A stretch of DNA of 11,768 nucleotides, from assembly GCA_045644465.1 (NCBI GenBank), contig JAZRGV010000032.1, forward strand, positions 1 through 11,768, in the 5' to 3' direction. A program made the position numbers and the translations under genes. Shown here piece after piece: positions 1 to 8,003 of this stretch; the stretch's first letter is position 1; each line of letters opens with the position of its first letter. Source of the DNA: HGM04593 sp045644465 (GTDB lineage: Bacteria; Bacteroidota; Bacteroidia; Bacteroidales; Bacteroidaceae). The notes below the pieces were generated by a model, which saw only the letters and a program-made list of their open reading frames with translations, did no database searches and had not been told where the DNA came from.

Positions 1-1
1 C

Positions 2-376
2 CTTGAAGCTTCTATCGAACTTTTGGATTTAGTCAAGAGTATCACTAGAATGGACAAGGAAAGTTTTATTGGTGCATTTAACGAATGGTACGAGAAATAC
101 AAGGATGTACTGAACGAACGTGTCAACGACAAGAGGATAAAGCGATACACACCGCCTTATATGCGTCCAAAACTACGCAGCGCCTATCTTAGCCTTAGGC
201 GCAACATGCCGCTACTGTGGACATTTTATGACCATCCAGAAACGGGGCTACCGAACACGAATAATGCTATTGAAGGGCTATTTTCTGATATAAAAAGTAA
301 ACTGAGGGTACATAGAGGTATAAGCAAAGACAATAGGAAGAAACTGCTGGATGAATATATTATGAGACATTATTAG
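2..376 (+). CDS. DDE transposase, C-terminal part (5' partial), IS256/MULE-like
   Basis: The reading frame is open from base 2, so about 124 C-terminal residues of a longer protein are visible; no start codon is in the window. The most telling stretch is near the C-terminus, TNNAIEGLFSDIKSKLR, where the N-A-I-E-G core fits the last catalytic glutamate of the DDE triad in IS256/MULE-superfamily transposases. It is followed by a basic helix (HRGISKDNRKKLLDEY) of the kind seen in IS256-variant or IS1249-type elements of Bacteroidales. The enzyme would cut and join the ends of its own element. Nothing in the visible part is frameshifted or interrupted, so the copy may be intact. The family name rests on this one motif region and is moderate; transposase as such is fairly sure. 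A strong hairpin follows its stop within 10 bases. Confidence 0.8.
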   Translation, partial: LEASIELLDLVKSITRMDKESFIGAFNEWYEKYKDVLNERVNDKRIKRYTPPYMRPKLRSAYLSLRRNMPLLWTFYDHPETGLPNTNNAIEGLFSDIKSKLRVHRGISKDNRKKLLDEYIMRHY

Positions 377-382
377 ACGCGA

Positions 383-416
383 ATTTCCTCAGCAGGGCGC
401 GCTCTGCTGAGGAAAT
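383..416 (+). terminator. Strong hairpin after the transposase stop (terminator-like, no T tract)
   Basis: Bases 383-395 (ATTTCCTCAGCAG) and 404-416 are perfect reverse complements (13 bp). One G-T and one G-C pair can extend this to 15 bp with a CGCG loop at 398-401. It starts 7 bases after the transposase stop. No T-run follows directly (the next run of five T is at 425-429), so it is not a textbook intrinsic terminator. It may end transposase mRNA, or shield the element from transcription coming in from outside, as is known for some IS elements. Confidence 0.55.
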
Positions 417-417
417 C

Positions 418-475
418 ATCCTACTTTTTGTCCACTAAGAGTTTTTTCAACTCTAATTATCCTACTTTTTGTCCA
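418..475. repeat. Two tandem copies of the probable IS end repeat
   Basis: ATCCTACTTTTTGTCCA occurs exactly at 418-434 and again at 459-475, start-to-start spacing 41 bases. Allowing one mismatch, the match extends 4 bases to the left (414-434 against 455-475, 20 of 21 identical). Between the copies lies a small inverted repeat, AGAGTT (438-443) and AACTCT (449-454), with a 5-base loop. The outer copy probably is the terminal repeat and the inner copy a second transposase site or a former end; which one is used cannot be told without the left end. Confidence 0.7.
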
Positions 476-508
476 GGTAACCGACTTTAAAGGAAAAAAT
501 TGATATAC

Positions 509-554
509 ATCTAATAAAAAAATCAGCTTTAAAGAGCTGATTTTTTTATTAGAT
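509..554 (-). terminator. Intrinsic bidirectional terminator of the lipoprotein gene
   Basis: Bases 510-528 and 535-553 are perfect reverse complements (19 bp) around a 6-base loop at 529-534, with A-runs on one side and T-runs on the other, so it can act in both directions. Pair 509-554 adds a twentieth base pair and takes in the last base of the lipoprotein stop codon (TAA read on the minus strand, 556-554). It ends minus-strand transcription of the lipoprotein gene and could also stop read-through coming from the IS. Confidence 0.85.
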
Positions 555-886
555 TATTTCTTCTTTAGACGTTCGAGATAGAAAACAGTCTCTTTATCCG
601 ACAAAGCCTCATCAAAAAGAGTCTTCGCATTGGCTATAGCCTCAACAACTTCCTTGAACTCTTCATCTGTGGCAGCAAGAGTCTTCATCTGCAAAAGGCT
701 AAACTCCTCTTCTGCGTCAATCTCATACAATTCCTTGCTCAAATCATATGCAATCATCTCGAGCGACTCCGAGGATGATGCTTTCCTAACTTTCTTTGTC
801 GCACGCTTATATGCATCGATACGCTCGTCCGAGACTCCGCATGAAAAAAGCAACGGCAACAAAGCAAACAATATAATCTTTTTCAT
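554..886 (-). CDS. Small predicted lipoprotein, function unknown
   Basis: The gene encodes 110 residues. The N-terminus is a clear lipoprotein signal: two lysines (K2, K3), a hydrophobic core, then the lipobox L-F-S-C with the lipid-carrying cysteine at residue 16. The mature part (about 95 residues) is highly charged and looks all-helical, rich in Glu, Lys and Ala, possibly coiled coil. I recognise no domain in it. Acidic residues D20 and E21 follow the cysteine closely, a pattern loosely like the surface-export signal of Bacteroidetes lipoproteins, but too short to rely on. The ATG at 886 is chosen because the signal sequence starts there; no Shine-Dalgarno is visible, which is normal in this phylum. 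It is a single-gene unit, divergent from priA, with a candidate promoter at 916-923 and a terminator abutting its stop. That this is a real gene is well supported by signal peptide and terminator; the role is unknown. Confidence 0.8.
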   Translation of the reverse strand: MKKIILFALLPLLFSCGVSDERIDAYKRATKKVRKASSSESLEMIAYDLSKELYEIDAEEEFSLLQMKTLAATDEEFKEVVEAIANAKTLFDEALSDKETVFYLERLKKK

Positions 887-915
887 TTTCTTACATGGCT
901 GTTAAATGCACTCCG

Positions 916-923
916 CAAAAATA
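916..923 (-). promoter_or_regulatory. Candidate -7 box for the lipoprotein gene
   Basis: Read on the minus strand the bases are TATTTTTG, a full match to the Bacteroidetes -7 consensus TAnnTTTG, placed about 30 bases before the start codon. No TTTG is found at the expected distance upstream (the nearest TTTTG is only 12 bases away), so the -33 element is missing or poor. The region is AT-rich, so chance matches are possible. Confidence 0.45.
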
Positions 924-956
924 TATTTTTTTTTACAAAAAGGGAAGCTTACCGAT

Positions 957-964
957 TATTTTTG
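957..964 (+). promoter_or_regulatory. Candidate -7 box for priA
   Basis: TATTTTTG matches the Bacteroidetes -7 consensus TAnnTTTG and ends 34 bases before the priA start, which predicts a leader of roughly 25-30 bases. There is no clear TTTG about 19 bases upstream (the bases there read TACA), so this half-promoter is tentative. It lies back to back with the candidate box of the divergent lipoprotein gene. Confidence 0.45.
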
Positions 965-998
965 TCGTTTGGCAGCTTTTTAATAACTTCGCATAATC

Positions 999-3245
999 AT
1001 GAGCAATTTTGTAGATGTTATATTACCATTGCCCCTGCCCGGAACGTTTACATACAGCATTCCTAAGGAGTTGAAAGGAAAGGTATTTCCCGGATGCAGA
1101 GTAATTGTACCTTTTGGCAAAAAGGTTACATACACAGCTTTGGTTGCAGAGTTGCACAACAACATAAACAGTGATTACGAGATACGCCCCATAAAAGAGA
1201 TTCTCGACGAGACACCCATCGTTCTTGACGAACAGATAAAATTATGGGAATGGATATCCAAATACTATATGTGCTCCCTTGGAGATATTTATAAAGCCGC
1301 GATACCGCAAGGACTAAAAGGAGAGTTCAAACCACGCACAGAGCAACGTGTGCGCCTGACGGCAAAATGTCGCGACGAAAAGGGAATAAACCTCATTCTT
1401 CAATCACTCTCACGCGCACCACGACAGAAACGCCTACTTGCTACATACCTGCAGGTAACAACACCTTTTAGTGACACTCCAAGAGAGATATCCAAGCATA
1501 AACTTATAGAGGAGGCACAGGTTTCGGCAAACATATACAAGGAACTACAGGATAAAGGGATATTCGAGAGTTACGAGGTGGAGATTGGTCGATTGGCACG
1601 TCAGGCAGACAACATTGTTCCGCAGAACACCCTGAACGATGCACAGAAAAAAGCTTTTGAAGAGATTAAGGAGAGTTTCAAACAGAAGAATGTAACACTG
1701 CTGCATGGTGTTACATCTGCCGGCAAGACCGAGATATACATTCACCTGATAACAGAAGCGTTGGAACGCGGCGAACAGGTTCTTTTCATGCTGCCTGAGA
1801 TTGCGCTTACGAAACAGATTACAGAGAGGTTACGCCGTGTCTTTGGCAACAAGATTGGCGTTTATCATTCCAAGTTTTCCGATGCCGAAAGAGTTGAGAT
1901 TTGGAAAAAGCAGTTGAGCGACGAACCATACGACATAATACTAGGAGTACGTTCATCACTTTTCCTACCATTCAAAAAGCTAGGCCTTGTAGTCGTTGAC
2001 GAAGAGCATGAGAACAGCTACAAGCAACAGGACCCGGCACCGCGCTACAATGCCCGTAACTCAGCAATAGTTCTATCATCGCTATTCGGAGCAAAGACAT
2101 TGCTTGGAACGGCAACACCATCTATTGACAGCTACTACAATGCCACAACAGGCAAATATGCACTTGTGAGCCTAACGACAAGACATCGCGAAGTTAAGCT
2201 ACCACACATCGAGGTTATTGACATGGCCGAGTACAGCCGAAAGAAAATGACAGTAGGCACATTCTCCGACCCATTGATTGAGGCTATGAGCAACGCACTA
2301 AAGGAGAAAAAGCAGATTATACTTTTTCAGAACAGGCGCGGATATTCCCCACAAGTGGAATGCAAGAACTGCGGATGGGTGCCACGATGCAAGCACTGCG
2401 ATGTGAGCCTTACACTGCACAAGAACAGCAACAAGCTTGTGTGCCACTATTGTGGCTACACCACCCCTGCACCTGTTTATTGCCCAAACTGCGAAGAGAG
2501 GAAATTCACCACTCTTGGATATGGAACAGAAAAGATTGAGGATGACTTGCAAAATCTCTTCCCCGAAGCACGTATAGAGCGTATGGACCTTGACACCACA
2601 CGTACACGCACAGCATACGAAAAGATAATTGAGGATTTCCAGCAGGGAAAGACCGATATTCTTATTGGCACACAGATGGTCTCTAAAGGACTTGATTTTG
2701 ACAATGTGGCCGTAGTTGGTATAATAAATGCCGATACACTACTCAATTATCCCGACTTTAGAGCTACCGAACGTGCCTTTCAGCTTATGGCCCAGGTAGC
2801 GGGACGTGCAGGAAGAAAAAACGGTCAGGGAACAGTTTATCTACAGACAAAGATGAGCGATGCGGCAGTTATTCCACAAATTGTAAAAAACGACTACGAA
2901 GCATTCTATAACCAGCAGTTGAGCGAACGCATGCTGTTTCATTATCCGCCTTTTTATCGGCTTGTTTACATCTATATGAAACATCGTGACGTGCATGTAC
3001 TCGAGGAGTTTTCAAACATAATAGCAGGGAAGATGCGCGAGATTTTCGACAACCGCATTTTAGGCCCCGACCTGCCACCCGTTGCAAGAATAAAACAACT
3101 CTATATACGAAAGATTGTATTGAAGGTTGAAAACGGATTGTCGCAATACAAGATAAACGAAGTGTTGCAAAATATTCAACAAGTATATTGCCAGATGCCA
3201 CGCTACAAGGCTGTTTCAATGTATTATGACATCGACCCGCTGTAA
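999..3245 (+). CDS. priA: Primosomal protein N' (PriA), replication-restart helicase
   Basis: PriA is a 3'-to-5' superfamily 2 helicase that recognises stalled replication forks and reloads the replisome. The 748-residue product is full length (E. coli PriA has 732). In order: N-terminal 3'-DNA-binding domain (about 1-105, FVDVILPLPLPGTFTY at the start), winged-helix linker (about 110-195), Walker A GVTSAGKTE (237-245), motif II DEEH (334-337), motif III GTATPS (370-375), motif V GTQMVSKGLDF (557-567) and motif VI AQVAGRAGR (598-606), then the C-terminal domain. The zinc region between the helicase motifs has all eight expected cysteines, C455, C458, C464, C467, C482, C485, C495 and C498, binding two zinc ions. 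The start is fixed by the conserved N-terminus. The gene stands alone between divergent and downstream promoters. The identification is secure. Confidence 0.97.
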   Translation: MSNFVDVILPLPLPGTFTYSIPKELKGKVFPGCRVIVPFGKKVTYTALVAELHNNINSDYEIRPIKEILDETPIVLDEQIKLWEWISKYYMCSLGDIYKAAIPQGLKGEFKPRTEQRVRLTAKCRDEKGINLILQSLSRAPRQKRLLATYLQVTTPFSDTPREISKHKLIEEAQVSANIYKELQDKGIFESYEVEIGRLARQADNIVPQNTLNDAQKKAFEEIKESFKQKNVTLLHGVTSAGKTEIYIHLITEALERGEQVLFMLPEIALTKQITERLRRVFGNKIGVYHSKFSDAERVEIWKKQLSDEPYDIILGVRSSLFLPFKKLGLVVVDEEHENSYKQQDPAPRYNARNSAIVLSSLFGAKTLLGTATPSIDSYYNATTGKYALVSLTTRHREVKLPHIEVIDMAEYSRKKMTVGTFSDPLIEAMSNALKEKKQIILFQNRRGYSPQVECKNCGWVPRCKHCDVSLTLHKNSNKLVCHYCGYTTPAPVYCPNCEERKFTTLGYGTEKIEDDLQNLFPEARIERMDLDTTRTRTAYEKIIEDFQQGKTDILIGTQMVSKGLDFDNVAVVGIINADTLLNYPDFRATERAFQLMAQVAGRAGRKNGQGTVYLQTKMSDAAVIPQIVKNDYEAFYNQQLSERMLFHYPPFYRLVYIYMKHRDVHVLEEFSNIIAGKMREIFDNRILGPDLPPVARIKQLYIRKIVLKVENGLSQYKINEVLQNIQQVYCQMPRYKAVSMYYDIDPL

Positions 3246-3296
3246 ACCGGATTGATATAATAAATCTTAACATAACCCCATTTTATTGGGTAATAT

Positions 3297-3327
3297 TTTG
3301 TTCTGTCCTATATATTAGGTATTTTTG
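3297..3327 (+). promoter_or_regulatory. Bacteroidetes-type promoter of the glycosyltransferase operon
   Basis: TTTG at 3297-3300 and TATTTTTG at 3320-3327 are separated by 19 bases, a full match to the -33 TTTG / -7 TAnnTTTG layout known for the Bacteroides primary sigma factor. It predicts transcription starting near 3333-3336, giving a leader of about 57 bases before the ATG at 3392. This is the best promoter in the window and implies that the genes at 3392-8917 are transcribed separately from priA. Confidence 0.7.
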
Positions 3328-3391
3328 CACGATTTTGGAAATTTTGAACATTTTCCAAAAACTGTTTGAGCAAATAAAATTACTCGATATA

Positions 3392-6300
3392 ATGAAACAA
3401 TTCAAAATTCTAAACAACACACTCGGTTGGGTAACATTCCTCATTGCAGCAGTTACATACTGCATGACTGTTGAACCAACTGCAAGTTTCTGGGATTGCC
3501 CGGAGTTTATCTTGTCTGGGAACAAATTGGAGGTAGGCCACCCACCCGGTGCACCATTCTTTATGCTTACAGCGAACTTCTTCTCAATGTTCGCCAGCCC
3601 CGACAAAGTAGCCTTGATGGTGAACATTATGTCGGCAATACTCAGCGCTTTGGGCATCTTGTTCCTCTTCTGGAGTATCACACACCTTGCCCGCAAGCTA
3701 ATTGTGGGACAAAGCGAGAGTATGACAAAAGCCCAGATGATAACAATCCTTGCATCGGGAGTCGTTGGTGCATTGGCTTATACATGGAGCGACACATATT
3801 GGTTCAGCGCTGTTGAAGGTGAGGTTTATGGTTATTCATCACTGTTCACAGCCGTTGTATTCTGGCTCATTCTCAAATGGGAAGAGAGTGCCAACGCTCC
3901 GCACAGCGATCGCTGGCTGGTGCTTATTGCATATCTTGTTGGACTATCTATCGGTGTCCACTTGCTTAACCTGCTCTGTATTCCTGCAATCGTTCTTGTA
4001 GTCTATTACAAGAAGTTCCCACATGCAAGTTTCAAAGGTTCGTTATTGGCGTTGATTGTATCGGCTGTAATTGTAGCGATTGTTCTTTACGGAATTGTTC
4101 CCGGAGTTGTAAAGGTTGGAGGATGGTTTGAGCTGTTGTTTGTCAACGTTCTTGGATTACCTTTCAACACTGGATTGATTATATATATCATACTGCTTGC
4201 ATGCACACTGATATATGGTGTATATCTGACAGAAAAAGGCAAGAGCCAAAAGAGTATTGCCTTTGTATTTACCTTGTCGGTAGCATTGCTTGGTATTCCG
4301 TTCTACGGACATAACGTAACAGCAAGCATCGTTCTTGGCATCATTGTGCTTGCAGCCATTTATTTTGTATGCATATACAGCAAGAACGTAACAAGCACAA
4401 TAAACAAAGGTATTGTTACAACAGGCAAGAAGTTTGTAATAAGCCTTAGAACATTCAACACAGCATTCCTGTGCTTGTTGCTCATTATGGTTGGTTACTC
4501 TTCGTATGCCCTTATTGTGGTACGTTCATCGGCAAACACACCAATGGACCAGAACTCACCCGAAGATATCTTCACCTTGGGAACATATCTTAACCGCGAA
4601 CAGTACGGAACACGTCCTTTGTTCTATGGCCAGGCATTCAGCTCGGAGATAAAGATTGACAAGGCCAAGAAAAGATACAGTTTCAACGAAACAAGCCCTA
4701 TCTATTCACGCGTTGAGAAAAAGGATGCCGGCGAACCGGACAGATATGAGATTATAGGCTACAACAAGGAGTACAACTATGTACAGAACATGTTCTTCCC
4801 ACGTATGTACAGCAGCGACCATGCACAGCAATACGAGCAATGGATAGGCAAGCCTATAACAAATATTGTACGTGCCGAGAATGCCGCATATACAGGTACA
4901 CCATACATAAAAATGCCTACACAGTGGGATAATATCAGGTTCTTCATCAATTACCAGGTTAACTTTATGTACTGGAGATATTTCTTGTGGAATTTTGTGG
5001 GCCGCCAGAACGATATCCAAAGCAATGGAGAGGCAGAACACGGAAACTGGATAACAGGCATACCGTTCATAGACAATGCGCTTATTGGCAACAGCAATGA
5101 AATGCCTGAGCAACTAAAGGAAAACAAAGGCCGCAATGTATTCTTCGCATTGCCTCTCATACTTGGTATCCTGGGTATAATGTGGCAATGGCAACGTGGC
5201 AAAGAGGGCAAGCAACAGCTATGGGTAGTATTTATGCTCTTCTTTATGACAGGACTTGCCATTGTGTTGTACCTGAACCAGACACCGGCACAGCCACGCG
5301 AACGCGACTACGCATATGCAGGTTCATTCTACGCTTTTGCAATATGGATTGGCTTGGGCGTTGCCGGCATTGTTGATATTATACAGAAATATACAAAGAA
5401 AGAGAGCGTGCTTGTAAACAGCATTGTAGCTGTTGCATGCCTTCTTGTACCAATACAGATGGTTTCGCAGACATGGGACGACCACGACCGTAGCGGAAGA
5501 TATGCTTGCCGCGACTTTGGACAGAACTATCTGAACACACTGCCCGATGACGGTTGCCCAATCATCTTCACCTGCGGTGACAATGACACATTCCCCCTAT
5601 GGTATAATCAGGAGGTTGAAGAGGAACGCACCGATGCACGTGTTTGTAATCTCTCGTACCTGCAGACCGACTGGTACATCGACCAGATGCGTCGCCCGGC
5701 ATACGACTCACCAAGCCTGCCAATAACAATGAAACGTATTGACTATGCAGGCAATGCAAACGGTAGCATTGAGATTTTGAACAGCCGTGCAACAGAACTT
5801 GCAAACAGATTCTTTGAAGAGAACCCCGACAAGGCAAAAGTGTTCGGCAAGAATCCTTTTGAAATGAACAACATCAGCAAATATTGGATATATGAGGCTG
5901 ATGCAAAACAAAAATCGGAAGGACGTATTGTTGTTGAAGAACTTTTCAAATTCATTAAGAACGAACTTGAGAAAGAGGGAAGAGCCATTGAAGAGAGAGG
6001 TAATAACGAGTATAGCAAGTTGTTACGCAGCAAAGCACAATATCTTGCAATGGTTTCTGCAAGCGAATACGAGCAGGCACTGGCACAGGCGCAAGGATAT
6101 GCCGAGCATGGAGCAATGCTTGCAGACTACGCACGCAGCATAGGTAAAAAGGCAATCCCCGGCATACTATATATTCCTATTGATTCCAGTGCTGTAAAAC
6201 GCTCAGGAATGATGATTCCTAAAGAGTATGAAAACAATATGCCCGAATATATGAAGATAGACATAAGCAACAAAGACGTGCTTTTCCGCTATGAGTTCAT

Positions 6301-7387
6301 AATATTCGACATGCTTGCAAATGCCAACTGGGAACGTCCTATATATATGTCTATGACTGTTGGCGAGAGCAACTACCCTGCCGTATTGCAGAACTTCTTC
6401 ATACACGAAGGACTTGCCTACCGCATATCTCCATTCAACTGGAAAGAGTTGGGTTATTACACCAACGAAAGTGGCCACCCTGTTGACATAGAGCATTTCT
6501 ACAACAACATAATGAACCGCTACAAATGGGGCGAGGTTAAGAACAACAAGGATTATTATGCCGACGAGACAATAAGACGCATGATATACACCCATCGCAA
6601 CCTCATTTCAATGTTGGCACAGACAATGTTCAAGGAGCATCAGCCAAACGAAAAGATACTCAACATCCTCGATAAATGGTACGAAGAGTTCCCACACGAG
6701 ATTGTTCCTTATGATGCAATACGCGACAACAGCATAAGCATTGCCGCTGCATATAAGATTATCCACGACAGGACAAACGACAAGGATAAAGCAGCAGAGT
6801 TGCAGGAAAAATACATTAAGATAGCATCGGCAGCATTGCACGAGCAGTTAGAGTATCTTGACTGGTACAACGGCCTTAGAGCAAACCTAAGGAACGAAAT
6901 GCTCATCTACACACGTCTCAATATAATTACACAGGCCATAAATATCCTTGGCAACGAAGGTGCTGAAGAAATCCCTGTAAACAAGATTGCCAACATACTT
7001 GCCAAGAACATTGAGGCCGAATGTAATTCCATTCTGAACGACAAGAAAAACAGTATAAGCAAGTCATCTATTGACCGCAAACTGCAATTGTTGGATTACA
7101 TATATGAAGTTTTGGGCAATGTCGCGAACATCCCATCACTCGACAAGAAGGTTGCATCCACTCTTAAGCATATATGCAACAACGAGAACAGGCGATTGAA
7201 GAAATACAATGTCAACAGATTGCAGGAGAGCGATGTCGAAGATATCCTTTCATCGTTGCAGATAATAGCTTCGTCGTGCAAGATGGCAGAAAACCTCAAC
7301 ACCGTTGATGAGTCCACTATGAAGGATATGCAGAATATCTACGAAATAAATGTTGAGAAGTACGGACCATACGTATTGAATTATTGA
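3392..7387 (+). CDS. Multi-membrane GT-C glycosyltransferase, DUF2723/GT117 (TMEM260-like) family
   Basis: The 1331-residue protein matches the DUF2723 family of Bacteroidetes, which is related to human TMEM260, an O-mannosyltransferase (CAZy GT117). Such GT-C enzymes use lipid-linked sugars at the outer face of the membrane. Seen here: a first membrane helix (about 12-28), then EPTASFWDCPEF (28-39), whose acidic residues D35 and E38 sit in the first external loop where GT-C enzymes keep their catalytic acid, followed by GHPPG (49-53). About ten membrane helices lie before residue 378, a soluble loop at 380-580, about four more helices at 585-693 with QPRERDYAY (634-642) between them, and TCGDNDTFPLWYNQE (727-741) opening a long soluble C-terminal part ending in a helix-rich tail (about 1140-1331). 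I take the ATG at 3392; an in-frame TTG at 3335 coincides with the predicted transcription start. The donor and acceptor here are unknown. Confidence 0.85.
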   Translation: MKQFKILNNTLGWVTFLIAAVTYCMTVEPTASFWDCPEFILSGNKLEVGHPPGAPFFMLTANFFSMFASPDKVALMVNIMSAILSALGILFLFWSITHLARKLIVGQSESMTKAQMITILASGVVGALAYTWSDTYWFSAVEGEVYGYSSLFTAVVFWLILKWEESANAPHSDRWLVLIAYLVGLSIGVHLLNLLCIPAIVLVVYYKKFPHASFKGSLLALIVSAVIVAIVLYGIVPGVVKVGGWFELLFVNVLGLPFNTGLIIYIILLACTLIYGVYLTEKGKSQKSIAFVFTLSVALLGIPFYGHNVTASIVLGIIVLAAIYFVCIYSKNVTSTINKGIVTTGKKFVISLRTFNTAFLCLLLIMVGYSSYALIVVRSSANTPMDQNSPEDIFTLGTYLNREQYGTRPLFYGQAFSSEIKIDKAKKRYSFNETSPIYSRVEKKDAGEPDRYEIIGYNKEYNYVQNMFFPRMYSSDHAQQYEQWIGKPITNIVRAENAAYTGTPYIKMPTQWDNIRFFINYQVNFMYWRYFLWNFVGRQNDIQSNGEAEHGNWITGIPFIDNALIGNSNEMPEQLKENKGRNVFFALPLILGILGIMWQWQRGKEGKQQLWVVFMLFFMTGLAIVLYLNQTPAQPRERDYAYAGSFYAFAIWIGLGVAGIVDIIQKYTKKESVLVNSIVAVACLLVPIQMVSQTWDDHDRSGRYACRDFGQNYLNTLPDDGCPIIFTCGDNDTFPLWYNQEVEEERTDARVCNLSYLQTDWYIDQMRRPAYDSPSLPITMKRIDYAGNANGSIEILNSRATELANRFFEENPDKAKVFGKNPFEMNNISKYWIYEADAKQKSEGRIVVEELFKFIKNELEKEGRAIEERGNNEYSKLLRSKAQYLAMVSASEYEQALAQAQGYAEHGAMLADYARSIGKKAIPGILYIPIDSSAVKRSGMMIPKEYENNMPEYMKIDISNKDVLFRYEFIIFDMLANANWERPIYMSMTVGESNYPAVLQNFFIHEGLAYRISPFNWKELGYYTNESGHPVDIEHFYNNIMNRYKWGEVKNNKDYYADETIRRMIYTHRNLISMLAQTMFKEHQPNEKILNILDKWYEEFPHEIVPYDAIRDNSISIAAAYKIIHDRTNDKDKAAELQEKYIKIASAALHEQLEYLDWYNGLRANLRNEMLIYTRLNIITQAINILGNEGAEEIPVNKIANILAKNIEAECNSILNDKKNSISKSSIDRKLQLLDYIYEVLGNVANIPSLDKKVASTLKHICNNENRRLKKYNVNRLQESDVEDILSSLQIIASSCKMAENLNTVDESTMKDMQNIYEINVEKYGPYVLNY

Positions 7388-7391
7388 AAAT

Positions 7392-8003
7392 ATGTTCATT
7401 GAGCAGGTACCACAAATAATACGCAACCTATACCCCAAGGCTATGTGGCGTATGAACCCCGAAGAAAAGGCGGTTTATCTCACCTTTGACGACGGCCCCA
7501 TACCCGACATAACCCCATGGGTTGTTGACCTGCTGGATAAATACAACATTAAAGCTACATTCTTTATGGTAGGCGACAATGTGCGCAAACACAATAAAGA
7601 ATATCAGTACGTGGTGAATAACGGCCACAAGGTTGGCAACCACACTTTCAACCACCTGAAAGGTATTTTTACAGACACTGAAAGGTATATTGAAAATGTA
7701 GAAAAGGCCGACAAGCTCATTCACAGTAACCTGTTCCGTCCGCCACATGGATTATTGAACCATAAACTGTACAACAGGCTTGGTAAACACTATAGACTTG
7801 TGATGTGGGACCTTGTAACACGCGATTACAGTTACAAGATGACCGGCGATGATGTTCTCGACAATATAAAGAGATATACCCGTAATGGCTCTATAATTAC
7901 TTTTCACGACTCATTACGCGCAGAGAAGAACCTTAAGTATGCCTTGCCACGCGCAATAGAGTGGTTGTTGGAACAGGGATACATTTTCAAGACTTTTGAG
8001 TAA
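7392..8003 (+). CDS. NodB-type polysaccharide deacetylase family protein (carbohydrate esterase 4), no signal peptide
   Basis: CE4 enzymes remove N-acetyl groups from amino sugars in peptidoglycan, chitin-like or lipid-linked glycans, using a divalent metal. All core motifs are present in this 203-residue protein: TFDDGP (31-36, catalytic base D33 and metal ligand D34), GNHTFNH (82-88, metal ligands H84 and H88), RPPHG (116-120), MWDLVTRDY (138-146) and ITFHDS (169-174, H172). The protein is little more than the NodB domain. The N-terminus (MFIEQVPQIIRNLYP) has no signal peptide or membrane helix, so it probably acts in the cytoplasm or at the inner membrane face. It starts 4 bases after the glycosyltransferase stop, and its stop overlaps the queG start (TAATG), so the three genes are probably one transcript. 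The substrate is unknown; a glycan precursor is an inference from the neighbour. Confidence 0.9.
   Translation: MFIEQVPQIIRNLYPKAMWRMNPEEKAVYLTFDDGPIPDITPWVVDLLDKYNIKATFFMVGDNVRKHNKEYQYVVNNGHKVGNHTFNHLKGIFTDTERYIENVEKADKLIHSNLFRPPHGLLNHKLYNRLGKHYRLVMWDLVTRDYSYKMTGDDVLDNIKRYTRNGSIITFHDSLRAEKNLKYALPRAIEWLLEQGYIFKTFE

Larger units (their letters stand above)
1..475 (+). mobile_element. Right-hand part of an insertion sequence (left end outside window)
   Basis: The stretch holds the 3' end of a transposase gene, a long hairpin just after its stop, and two tandem copies of a 17-base sequence. The outer copy ends at about 475, where the sequence changes to the terminator of the neighbouring lipoprotein gene. 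I place the element's right end at or near 475 because a repeated sequence downstream of a transposase is most simply a terminal repeat, read inward as TGGACAAAAAGTAGGAT. The left end and the target duplication lie outside the window, so the exact boundary is an inference. Confidence 0.65.

Noticed and set aside
2869..3273. 134-residue open frame antisense to the end of priA
   Set aside because: It lies opposite a secure coding region, has no recognisable domain, and its composition (many Cys, Arg, Ser) is typical of an antisense shadow.
3275..3291. Possible priA terminator (CCCA/TGGG hairpin)
   Set aside because: Only 4 base pairs can form and no T-run follows closely; I see no convincing terminator for priA.
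3335..3391. In-frame TTG start that would add 19 residues to the glycosyltransferase
   Set aside because: It falls at the predicted transcription start (-7 box at 3320-3327), leaving no leader, and the ATG at 3392 begins the MKQFKILNNTLGW sequence that looks like the family's natural N-terminus.
3283..3696. 137-residue open frame antisense to the promoter and N-terminus of the glycosyltransferase
   Set aside because: It overlaps the best promoter and a conserved coding start on the other strand and shows no domain of its own.
4706..5113. 135-residue hydrophobic open frame antisense within the glycosyltransferase
   Set aside because: Its apparent hydrophobicity is a by-product of reading the complement of a Glu/Asn/Tyr-rich coding stretch; no start signal or context supports it.
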